From Epiperipatus broadwayi (lineage: Eukaryota > Onychophora > Udeonychophora > Euonychophora > Peripatidae), in the NCBI GenBank assembly GCA_028023455.1, contig JAQFVV010012529.1:3100001-3164000 (forward strand): a stretch of 64,000 bases of DNA, in the 5' to 3' direction. Positions 34,569 to 45,262 of this stretch are shown here, piece by piece. The position numbers were made by a program, and so were the translations under genes. Position 1 is the first letter of the stretch, and the number at the start of each line of letters is the position of its first letter. A model generated the notes under the pieces. It was not told where the DNA came from. It searched no databases and was given only the letters and a program-made list of their open reading frames with translations.

Positions 34569-35749
34569 TCCTTTAATTAAAACAATATTTTATAGATTTA
34601 ATATTTAAATAAAATTTCTGGTCAGAATTATATCACATCTTGATCCTAATTAAACTGTTCCAAATATTTTAGTGATAAAAATAAAAACTAGATTTCAGAC
34701 AAGTACACCTATTTTTATTTCAAATATCACAGAATTTTACCATGTTTTATACAATCATGTAACAAAGATATAATATAAATAAATTGTCATGGTCAACATT
34801 ATCACAACTTTCATGGATTAACTGAATCAAATGATTGAACAAGTCAATAAAAACAATATATGAATCCTGTCTTAGCTTATAAAATATTTCTTGCACTTGT
34901 TGTATATAAAACTATAGTAGTTTTTAGATTCTCTAAAAACATGATAGATTTTTAGCAAGCATTCATCTATCATTAGAAGCACTTGTTCAATAAGATTTGT
35001 TGAAAATATTTCTGTCATAGATAAAAGTGATGTTAAGTAATAATTACTGCTGATATTTCTATTGCCTTTATTTTTAGTAAGTCCATATAATTTTCAAAAG
35101 TTTTGGCTACTGGTACATTTGCGGTTTGATGGAGCTGCTTTTTTGCGAAACGCACATTAATATACCTGTTTCCGGGCCAACGTTTTCTATACATACTGCA
35201 GTAAAAAAATTTTTTTTAAATTTATACTAGCGCAGACTTCTTTTTTCATTTTTTAATAAAGATTTCCTTTTTAAGAACACTTTTTATATATAGATGGGAG
35301 GGGGTTTGGTTTGCTTTTTAATAATCACATTTTTTTAAAACACTTTTCTATAATACAACGGCTGTAAATTTTTTATTTTAAACATTTATACTACCACAGA
35401 GTTCTTTCTGAATTTTTTTTGTTTTTTAATAAAGCCTTTTTTTACTTTACCTTTTTTTTTGAGGTTGAACAATTTAAGAATTTTGATATTCATTTGTTTC
35501 CTTTTTAAGAAAGACTTTTTTTTTGTTTATGGGGTTTGTTTTGTTTTTTAATAATCTAAACAACAAGAATTTCCCATGGAATAATTTTGACATTTATTTA
35601 ATAAAAAATAAACTAATAATTCTTATATTTAAAAACAAACATTTTTTTTTCACAACAAATCAAAAGTTTTTTGCAGAGAAAAACAAGCACGCAAATTAAA
35701 ACAAATCCAAAAACTAAAAAATAGTCACCTACATAGGCTCATCTTACCT
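34569..35749. other. A+T-rich DNA, nothing recognised
   Basis: 35.1-35.7 kb is rich in T runs and contains GCGAAACGC near 35.15 kb, but no defined element. Confidence 0.4.
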
Positions 35750-36560
35750 AGTGTGGCCTGGAAGAAGTCCTGTCCTTTGTGCAAATGTCCCAGAAGAAGT
35801 TGGCTAAATAGTTGGCAATGGCTGGCTTGATTGTGCCACATTGCTTCCTGTTTCACCACTTCAACCCCCATAGTCTCTCTATGTTCTGTGTGTGGGCACC
35901 TGTAATGGGGTCAACAAAGTGATACTGGTAGTTTATGGTCAGGTGGGAAAATCCTGCAGCCTCCATGTCAGCTGTCCTGTAGTCTTTTCAGCAGTTGCTG
36001 TAGATAGTGCTTCCAGGCTAGATGTTGTCATGTATGGCCTCAAGGAGTGTGGCTGCGGAGCAGGAGGGTACTGCCACAGTGAAACATTCACCCATTTCAA
36101 GACACACACTGCTGAACAGCCATTGCTGCAGCAACATCCTGCCCTGGTGGTTCTCCGGCTGAAGAGGGTCTCATAGACCTCCATGATCTTATCTGTACTG
36201 CCTCTTTGACAACAGGGATATGAGATGAGGCTCTCCTGGTAAAGCTCATGTAGAGTGGTGTTGCAATTAATGAGGGTGCCTCTGGAGAGGTCCATTCAGC
36301 CACACCACCTTCCACTGTCAGTTCATCATGACTCCAATAGTATACAAGCCACAAAGCTGTAAGGAACAGTATTTTGGAGCCATCAAACCAAGTGTCTTTA
36401 TAAAAACCACAGGTATGATTGCAGGAGTGGCATCTGAATTCCTACCTCCTGTAACTTATGAACATTATATTTTTCCCACACTCACATAGCTTTGAGTCTG
36501 GCAGGATATTTTTGGGCTGAAAAAACACCACAGCATTAGCTTCACTGTCTGCCATTTTAT
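35750..36560 (-). pseudogene. Merlin (IS1016/ISXO2-like) DNA transposase, broken
   Basis: Minus-strand frames joined across shifts show an N-terminal zinc ribbon (LCECGKN...FRCHSCNH), then TWFDGSKI...ALWLVYYWSHDEL, which matches the GTWF-GSKL...W block of IS1595/ISXO2 transposases. EVYETLFSRR is the first catalytic block (normally EVDE), followed by ATLLEAIHDNI and PGSTIYSN (normally YSD). The last block is HFVDPITGAHTQNIERLWG, the family signature VDP-TGAHTQ-IE. The first Asp is Tyr (36173-36175), the second is Asn (35994-35996), and the Glu codon (35877-35879) is intact. Several stops and frameshifts exist. The region is much less A+T rich than its surroundings. Element ends were not found. 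Confidence 0.82.
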
Positions 36561-38049
36561 TGTTCTCACATGTATTCATGTGAAAATGTGGATTTTTGTG
36601 TGAGCTCAGTCGAACACACCTTTTCACCCTAACCTTTCGAAGTTGGATGCGAGAAGCATAGTTAACTGGTGACAATTCTTACTATGTATTACTACTTTGA
36701 CTATAATTATTTGTGAATGCATATGTTGAGTTTTGCATACTTAAAATATGGCCACCATCAAATCAAATTGTAGCGATCTGTGAATTGCACTCACTTGAGG
36801 AATACTGTAGCAAGACAATGGGCATAGTATTTCACTATGTATGTCTAAAAATTATCACCATCAGATGGCCTGTTATAGCTATAACAACAATGCTGTAGTG
36901 TAGCCTTAAGTTAGGCTGCAAATCAGTATAATGATGTGTGTTTGACAAAAAGCAATGCTATCAAGTGGTCGGGTGCTGCAAATGTACCAGAACAACATAA
37001 AAATCATCACTTTATCATAACACTAAGAAATCTTATCATAACCAATCTTTCTTTAGTTTTCAAAGACCATTTTCAATTTCATGAAAATATGCATTTCCAT
37101 TCAAATCTAAATGAATTAATATAATGAATATTAGTAAATGCTGTTATCTAAATTATCACATTCTTATTCAAAAATTAAACAAAATATTTTCATTTGAACA
37201 AAATATCATTAACTTTTAGAATATTTTTTTTATCATATAAAATAATGACATTCACAATAGAATTTTGATATTGTTTTAAATATTTTTCCCCCCAATGTTT
37301 CAAAAGCAAAACAGAACAAAAACTTCTACAGTGTTTATTATCAGTGAGTGATTGCACTTTTTTTTTTATAATTTTAATGAAGTAAACACTTATCTTTTTG
37401 CCATCATTGACTTTCTGCTTTTTAATTCTTATATTATTTTTGAAACTTTACATTAATTTTGTTATTTAATAAGCAGAGAATGTGATATGTGTTTAAATCA
37501 CAGTTATTTAGAGAATCTGTCAGCATTTTTTAATTTAACAATTCTAGGAACCAACTTACTTTTATTCATAACAAACTTGATAAACTTAAAAATCTGAATT
37601 GGCAGTTTTAATATCTAATTGTTGATGAAGCTTAACATAGATTTCTTTTTTAATGCCATTATATGCTTGTGCAACTTTGACATTCTAACTCCTAATTATA
37701 ACATTATAATGTGCTAATACTGTGAGTTGTGAATGGATCAAATTCTTTATAGTGATTTTTTTGTATAAATAAAGTTTTCATTAACAATGTGTTGTGGAGA
37801 AATTCACTAACAAGAGACCATTTTGATTCATAGAGCAATACTTCTATTTTCAATAACTTTGGTTCATAGTCAATACATGCATTAAAGTTTCCAAGATCAA
37901 AAATTTGCTTTATATTGATATTAATGTTAAACCTTCAACAAAAAATATAGTTTTTTTTCTGAATATTCTGAATCTATTTTTTTTCCTAATACATTTGTGA
38001 TACTTAGAGTAAGTTTTAGTAAACAATGGATGTCAGATGATATTGCACA
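36561..38049. other. Flank of the Merlin remnant, otherwise nothing recognised
   Basis: 36.56-36.96 kb remains relatively G+C rich and probably still belongs to the DNA transposon or an adjoining old repeat. Beyond 37 kb nothing is recognised. Confidence 0.4.
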
Positions 38050-38372
38050 GATGCTAAACTCTCCATACAGTAGCACCACTTGGTGCAAGCCAGAATAATC
38101 AATGGATGCTAGAAGATTTGTGCAGAAAATTCCTGTCTAGTGCCTATTCATTCAATATCCCCAGACTAGTTTTTAGCTTGTGGCTTTCATCAGTGAGGAG
38201 CCTTGGATATTGGATGATTAGTTACTAGATGAGGATTTTATGCACAGATCTTATAGTATCCATTGATTAATCTGGCTTGCACTGAGTGGTGCTACTATAT
38301 GAAAGTTTAGCCTCTGTGTAAACAGCTTGTGTAAGCATAAATAATGGTAAACATGTGATGTCCAGATATTAT
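38050..38372. mobile_element. Family B copy 5: head-to-head units
   Basis: A minus-strand unit with its hammerhead (38050-38206) abuts a plus-strand unit that begins ATATTGGATG at about 38207, the sequence lying just 3' of the ribozyme cleavage point in family B. The plus unit runs to ACATGTGATGTCC near 38372. A partial minus-strand end (GAAACCATTC then TGGG) follows at about 38401-38440. Confidence 0.72.
38148..38208 (-). ncRNA. Degenerate hammerhead, family B copy 5
   Basis: CUGAUGA, stem I (UCCUCA/UGGGGA plus most of the outer helix), stem III ACUAGU and GUC are intact. GAAA is changed to AAAA, which removes the catalytic G12. It should be inactive or very weak. Confidence 0.65.
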
Positions 38373-38440
38373 TAATAAATTCTTATCCAGTGCTGTTCTA
38401 TCCAATACACCCAGAATGGTTTCGAGCTTATTACAAACTT

Positions 38441-39482
38441 GATTAAAAAAATTATTGCTAAGCAGTATTTAAATAAGCAGATGTTATGTGATGTTTTATT
38501 AGTTTTATTCATTCTTAACCTAGTATGGAAGAAGCTCAGACAACAAGATTAAAACATCATCTACTAAAAAAAAATATTATTAGAAATTTCATTAGTCTAA
38601 AGATTTCAAGAATAAAAAATATGCTACATCTCATAGTAAATCTTTCATAATGTAGTTTATTTCATTTGATGAACTATGCTTCAATAAAATTAGAAACATC
38701 TACTTATTCCATTTAACTTACTTTCTTTACACATTGGCCTTACAAACAACAACTATATCTATCTCAAAATATGACAATATACATTCAAGTCTTCAAGAAA
38801 TGAAAGTAAACAATATGTATATATTTCATGTACTAATATTTTCAAAAAATATATATTATTATTACAACTATTTCTATAATCTAAATTAGAAATTCATTAG
38901 GCATGATTTTATGAGTCAGAGCATTTTCATACTATCTTTTGTAGTCCCTTCTACAACTGTGAGCATTGGAAGATCCTTAAATAGAAAAGTCCAAATTATT
39001 ATATTGCCATATGCATTTCTATAACAAATAAACTTCACTCAATTCTATTAGTGTTTTTTCAATGTTGAGGCTTTTGCATATCTTACTTACTTGACACAGT
39101 TATATAAAAATCTATTGTAGTTGATATCAATTCATTATTATTAAGATTCCTATGTGTAATTAAATGATGAAAGTGTGGTTGCATAACTATACAATGCCAA
39201 TACATATGCAATCAATCATTCTGTCACAATTAATACATAGAGATGATAGATAGTAGAAAAAGAATATGATGACTGAGCTTTATACTAATTTAAGTGCTTA
39301 AAGACAGTAAGTAAAAACAGAAAAAAGCACATAATTGAGACAGGTGATATACCAAACAATATCTTGCTATTGAAAAAGGGAATATTAACTTGGAAAAAAG
39401 TACCATTTGATAATCCAATATCATATATCACAAGAAAACATCAGATACTTTAAATTATATATTGCTAACTGATTATCTGAAA
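38441..39482. other. A+T-rich DNA, nothing recognised
   Basis: No motif was found. Confidence 0.5.
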
Positions 39483-39950
39483 GTTTGTGATGATGGCATT
39501 TTAGTAGTAATTAGATGTAGAACTATTTTCATCATCTAGTATTTAATGTTAAATGCATTTAGAAAAATTAAACTTTTAAAGTAAAATCAACTGTTAGTAA
39601 TAGCTTGTGGATTAATATATAACACTGTATTTTGAATTGTATTATTCTCCACTGTTATTCAGGTGTTGTTGGCCTGACCAATGACAAATATTAGCATAAC
39701 AATTGAATCTAAAGGTCCAATTTCGATATCTATGCTAGTATTGTTACTAGTCAGATAAGCAACATCTGAAGAAGAGAGGAGAATATACCATTCAAAATGC
39801 TGTGTTATATATTAATCTGTGAGCTATTACTAACAGCTGAGTGTATTTAAAAAGTTTAAAATAAAATTTTATTTTTCTAAAGACATTTAACATTAAATAT
39901 TGGATGATGGAATAGACCAACATATAATTACTGCTAATTTATTAGTCTTA
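39483..39950. repeat. Foldback family F, copy 1
   Basis: A palindrome centred near 39.7 kb. TTTAGTAGTAATTAG...CATCATCTAGTATTTAATGTTAAAT at the left is inverted as ATTTAACATTAAATATTGGATGATGG...TAATTACTGCTAA at the right. The inner arms match through CTGTTAGTAATAGCT and AGCTATTACTAACAG. Each arm carries CUGAA(G/U)A followed by a possible stem and AAAAU, at about 39766-39802 on the plus strand and in the left arm on the minus strand, which resembles a decayed PLE hammerhead end. There is no coding capacity. Confidence 0.75.
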
Positions 39951-41397
39951 ATTATCCTTAATATCTAAAGATTATTCTATTATCTATTCATTGTCAACCT
40001 AGCTGCACCTAACATTCATTTATGATGATTTAATATAAATGTATGTGTTCATGAATTATACATTCGAAATAATGCCAAAAAAAAAAAAAAACACTTTATA
40101 AAATAGCTGGATTTTAACCCTTATAATTCCATTTCATACTAAGAAATAAGTGTAATGCTTTAAAAGCAATTTACCACACCCTGTTAATTATAAAGTGAAA
40201 TGCAGTTCAGAAAATATTAAGTGAAATTATTTTATTTTGTAGATAGAGTGGTTCTATTAGAAGGTACAATTTCTGTATTGCCATATTCATTTAAAGTGTA
40301 AAGGCTTTGTGGCAATTACTATTCAAGTTTAATTCTGGATTTATAAATTTATACTTCTGTTTATATTTTCTGCTATCAAAAAAAAAAAAAAAAAAAAGAA
40401 TAAATATTGCTTTAAATTTATAAAAATCCTTTCTATATAAAAGATCAAACTTGTGAGCATTTTCTTAACTGGAGATTAGTATAAACATGTATTAAAAAAC
40501 GCGTATCCATAAGCCATTTTTAATATCTTTTACAAAATATTTTTCATTTCAAATGCATATAAACCATTTTTAATATCTTTTACAAAATATTTTTCATTTC
40601 AAATGTATTTTAAAAATTTAAATTTATAGAATAGATTTTATTTCTTTGCTAATGTGTTCCTATTTTCATTCACAGCATTTTTGTTTAATGTATAATAAAT
40701 ACTAGTAAAACATACTTTTGATAATAAGAGGGACTGTTTATCAAACAATTTTCTACATAATTTAAATTTAAAAAAAAAAGCATTTGAATTAATTAATCAG
40801 TTAATTGAAAAACTCATAAAATATCTACCTCTTACTTTATATATCCATGATATTAATAAAATAATATTTTATACTTTGAATGAACTATTTTAGAAATATA
40901 TTTAAAATAAAACAAATATTCTTAGTATTTTTTTCGTTTGTTTATATATTGTATCTGTACAAGCGGGAGTAGGCAAAATATAATTATAGACTTGGTTAGA
41001 GAATCTATTTCGTATTAATTAGCCCAAACAAAAAAAATAGAGACTCTACTAAATTTAATTAAATCCGGAATTCAAAAATACGAAATTACGTGTTAATAAT
41101 AGGATTATATATGTGTACGTGAAATGGAATCTAATTCCCTTATTTATACCATCACAATTTGAAATCTAGTTGATTAATGGAAATTGCTAGCCGTTATGAA
41201 TATGCTAGACATTAATGGATGACTTCTAAATAATATTAGTTGTACAAATGCCTATATGATATTGAGCTATTTGCGAATTAAGATTTACTTATCTAAATTT
41301 ACCTGGATGATATAAGAAGTGAAATAAATAAGATTTATGATTCTGAATTCAATAAATAAGTGATAATTTATTTACATTTTATAAATACGATGTAGCT
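39951..41397. other. A+T-rich DNA, nothing recognised
   Basis: Only the tandem duplication at 40.51 kb stands out. Confidence 0.5.
40511..40605. repeat. Near-perfect tandem duplication, 50 bp period
   Basis: CCATTTTTAATATC...CATTTCAAATG occurs twice with a period of exactly 50 bp and only one difference in the first 45 bases. Either the duplication is recent or the assembly collapsed or expanded here. Confidence 0.9.
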
Positions 41398-41760
41398 CAG
41401 TGGTTCTTAAACTTTTTTGGTTCGAGACCCCCTTTCAAATTAAAAATTTTCCAATAATTCCCACCATCGATGTGCAAAAAAATATTAAAACAACATTGTA
41501 TGAAGTCTATAGTTTATTAAATAAATGCAATAAACCATCTTTAAAAAAATATGTGCAAATAATCACAAGAACTAAAAATTTAACAAAAGTGATTGTAGTA
41601 TTTGCAACATTGTATAAAAAATTAAAAAAGAAAAAAATAAATAATATGAATAACGTTATCAACAATACGTTAAAATTAAATTTAGTGGGATGGGTGATCT
41701 TGCCTGTTTAGATACAATAAATGTAATCTTTTTTTGTCAACCCAGGTCTCATAGCATTTT
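41398..41760 (+). mobile_element. Truncated hAT-like element, one end only
   Basis: CAGTGGTTCTTAAACTTTTT followed by GAGACCCCCTTTC is the classic left end of a hAT subfamily. No matching right end or 8-bp duplication was found, so it is truncated, perhaps at the 3' end of the LINE copy next to it. The 103-codon open frame here is K/N rich and matches no transposase. Confidence 0.55.
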
Positions 41761-42339
41761 CAATATTGGGAAGATGATTACTCTGTTTAGTTTTTGTGTT
41801 TTTTTTTCTTTCAAAATAACCTTTATTTGCACAAAAAGTTAAATATACAGTGTAAAACAGAGTTCTTGGTTACAATCAGATGTGATCCGTCTTGTACTAT
41901 AGGTAAGTATGAATCACAAAGAAGTAAATGTATTATATAAGCAATGAACTAATAATGAGATTGAATACCAGAGAATAGTATAAATTAAGTTGTGAAATCA
42001 TGTATGTCTAACAGATGGCAAATATTAAGTTGAATTTGTAATGAGCAATAGATTTTAACAAGCGATAAAATGATAGTAACTTGTAACAGCTCACTTTTTT
42101 AATGATAAAAACTCATTTTAAACTATACTATGATTTCATAATGAAAAACTAAATGTCATTGCGAAAATACATTAAAATTGTAAACCGAAACCCATTAATC
42201 ATAATTATATCAACTCATTAGAGATTGAGTTGTCAGTAAATTAGATAAGTAGAGGATCAAAAGTAAAATTTTATTATAAGTTGTTTATAAGGTGTGTTCT
42301 AAGTTGGCATGTAATCCCATGGCATGTCAAGTTGGTGTG

Positions 42340-45262
42340 TCAGGAATACCTTATGCACATGACTATTGCTAGACCTTTAATTGACTCCATGTTTGCTCAG
42401 TGAGGCTAGGCAGGCATGTTCTTGGATCACTTTCTTTAGCTTTGCTATGTATAGTAACTTTAGGAAAAGCTCTTCAATGAAACTGACTGACTCTATCGAA
42501 TAATACTTTACATTTAATATTCCATATAACAAAATTTTGTGAAAGTGGCCAGGTGGATGCAAACAAAATTTACATCTCTGAGTGCATCACTAAGGTGGAC
42601 ATTTATTGAGTTGTGTCCTGTAATCCTCTGTAGGGTGATATTCTGTAGATGTGTTCACCACTTGCTTATGTGTTCCATGAACTCATTATAAGGGTACAGA
42701 TGTTTTGTTTTCAATGTTGTGTCCCCTCTGGTAGCAAAGAAATATCCCAGTAGGTAAGGCTCCAAGGTTGATTTTCATCAAAAAATCCACAAACTTTGGT
42801 TCAAATTTTAGGAACTTGGTCAGCCTAACGAGATGAGGGATTCCAACTGGAAGAAGATTCTGTGTCCTATATTTACCAGAGTGAACTAATTGATATAAAA
42901 TTCCAATAAATTTTTTTCATCAAACATGGAGCTAGAGGTTTAATGCTATTGATGACAAAAGTTAATTTTTGTTGCAGCCAAATATTTCTTTTATGAGGGG
43001 GTGGGAAATCAGTGGGGATTAGTTTTTCTAGGAGAATGGGACTTCCTATATTTGTGTTGTCGTTAAAAATTTTAACAAAGACATTGTAAGTACTCTGCAT
43101 CAGAATTTTTTTTATTAAGTGCAGTCCTAATCCATGAGTTCTCTTGGTTTTTGCCTCCCCAGCATAGCTTTCTGTATAATGATTCAACTTTGTGAATAAA
43201 GCAAATTATTGGTGAAAAAACAACTAGATAATAAGTAATTTTTGGTAATATAACAGTATTGAGGAGTGCAATCTATCCAAAGAGGGAGAGGTAAATTTTA
43301 GATAGTGAATTAATAGTGTTTTCAATTTTTAAAAGTAATGAATTTTGAATTTCTTTTTTCATGGCTACTGGAGAATAAATAAGATTAAAACCAATAAATT
43401 TTTGTGGGGAAGCTTTTGCTTCCCTGTCAGGATGGACCACATTGCTCTTGGATCCATTAACTTTCAGGCCAAACTTGGAGGCAAATGGGTCTAAACATTC
43501 CTGAAGTCTAGTGAACTCATCTCAAGATGAGAGAAACACAGTCACATCATCTATATAGGAAATGTGGCATACGCTTTCTCTCAGCAAAGGAATGTCAATC
43601 CCAGGAAGAATAGACTCAATGTGCAATAGCAATGGGTTCACGTAGACTGTGAAGAGTAGTGCACTTAGTGGTGAGCCCTGAGGGATTGATGCACAGGGCT
43701 AAAAGCCAGGAGAAACTCTTCCATCCAGTGAGAGAAACACTTCTCTGGTAAAGAGAATGTTCTCAATCATCTGAAGGTAGGACAGAGGCACTTGGAGTTC
43801 TTCCAGTACACCAAGCAGCACATTGATCTTGACACAATCAAAGGCTCCAGAAAAGTTGAGTTGAACTACAACTGGCCATGACATCCTTTTCCTCTGAAAA
43901 TGATTGACTAGGAGAGAAAATTGACTGACAGCACTGGCAGTAAGTTCCCTTTCTTTGCAAACTGATAGGTAGATAATTTTGTGATAATGTTTACTTATAT
44001 ATTCTCTTTAATCAGACTTTCAATGGTTTTTACCATTAATGGTACCATGGAGATAGACCGAAGATTATCAAGATTTTTGGATCCCTCAGGCTTTTAAACA
44101 AGTGGGACCCATGTCTGTTAGGCAAATTACATTTCTCTGTTGCCACTAGCCAAAAATTCTACCATTTTTTTATAAAGAGAACTGAGAAGGCGCATAAGTG
44201 AAGTAATAATAATTTTGATTTTCCATGCAATCCGGGGATGTTCTGTCAGGGAATGATGTAATCTTTGAAAGGATTCTTGCTTCAGTAATTTTATGTTGAT
44301 CAGAATCTTTAGAAACAAAAGTTTTACAGATAAATGAAATGCCAAGTGGTTGGAATTTTCTGGCATAAAATTTCCAAATCCTGTAAAGCATGGAAGAGCT
44401 GGTATAGCAGTTGCCTTGTATCTCAATGGACTGAAGTGCCTTCAATCTTCTGCTAGAGCCAAGGGCCCACCTCAGATAGCCCCTGGTCCAGCAATGATGG
44501 TGATGAAGATATTGTCTGTCCCTTTTTATTGAGAGGTACTCAGCAATGGCCTTTGTTTATTCTTGTATTTGGATTTTAAATGTAAAATGGTAGGAATATT
44601 TTGTGCTTCATATGATAGGTTTTTAAGTTCATGTGCTATTGAGTCCAGCTCATTGAGTAGGAAAATTGGATCTTTACTTTTAGCAGTACAGGAATTTATT
44701 ATCTTGGTTAGTGTCTCTGTAAAAGTCTTCAATGCTTCTTCCACAGGGAGTGTTAAAATTTTTGTTCTATGGAAAGTGATGCAAGCTTCAGAGATCAGTT
44801 TAATAGTGGCATTAAACTTTGTAAGCATGTGAATTGTTCTTGGCACCTCAATGATGGGTTGTAGAATGTTTATTGAGACGATTTTAATCTCCAGAGCATA
44901 ATGATCAGAGAATGTAATGTGCCACAGATGAGTTTCTATTTGTGATGATAAAGAAGGTAAAAAAAAGTAGATCAATTAGGGAGCATGATGATTTGGTGTA
45001 GAAAGAGAAAGCTTCATTGTCAGAGAAGAATTTTCCACTGCAAAGGGGCTGGTTTATGTTTCCAATATATTTTTTTTGAAAGACTTGATATGTATGGTTA
45101 AAATCTCTTCTGATAATCATTTCACATGGGCTTGTTCTCAGTATGGAATTAATTATGTTAATCACTCTTGTGACAATGTTTAGAGATTTAGGAAGGTACA
45201 CATTTACCAGATTAAAGTACCAACTTTGGTATTGTATGATCGCAATTAAGCAATTAGTTTTT
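42340..45262 (-). pseudogene. Tx1/L1-type LINE ORF2 remnant (endonuclease and reverse transcriptase)
   Basis: On the minus strand the copy begins inside the endonuclease with LVNVYLPKSL, RDFNHTYQ (normally GDFN), SLIDLLF and SDHYAL. The reverse transcriptase then shows RSISMVPLMVKTIESLI, motif A QLNFSGAFDCV (normally LDFSGAFD, so catalytic Asp is Asn), PQGSPLSALLFTVYVNPLL and motif C YIDDVTVF at about 43547-43558, intact. LKVNGSKSN, SLSKIYLSLFG and LPKITYYL fit the L1/Tx1 group. Frames shift repeatedly and stops occur, so it is dead. No earlier endonuclease part exists upstream, so it is 5' truncated. The clade call is from motif style only. Confidence 0.82.

Noticed and set aside
35121-35160. 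Hammerhead-like GCGAAACGC with a nearby TGATGGAG
   Set aside because: No consistent stem II and no valid cleavage triplet could be drawn, so it was not called.
36442-36675. Host protein-coding exon in the G+C-richer block near 36.5 kb
   Set aside because: The frame is explained by the zinc-ribbon part of the broken Merlin transposase.
41400-41711. 103-codon frame as a hAT transposase
   Set aside because: It starts inside the hAT terminal sequence and has no transposase motif; it is incidental to A+T-rich sequence.
43699-43884. Independent small gene on the minus strand
   Set aside because: It is motif A of the LINE reverse transcriptase (LNFSGAFD) and is cut off from the rest by a stop.
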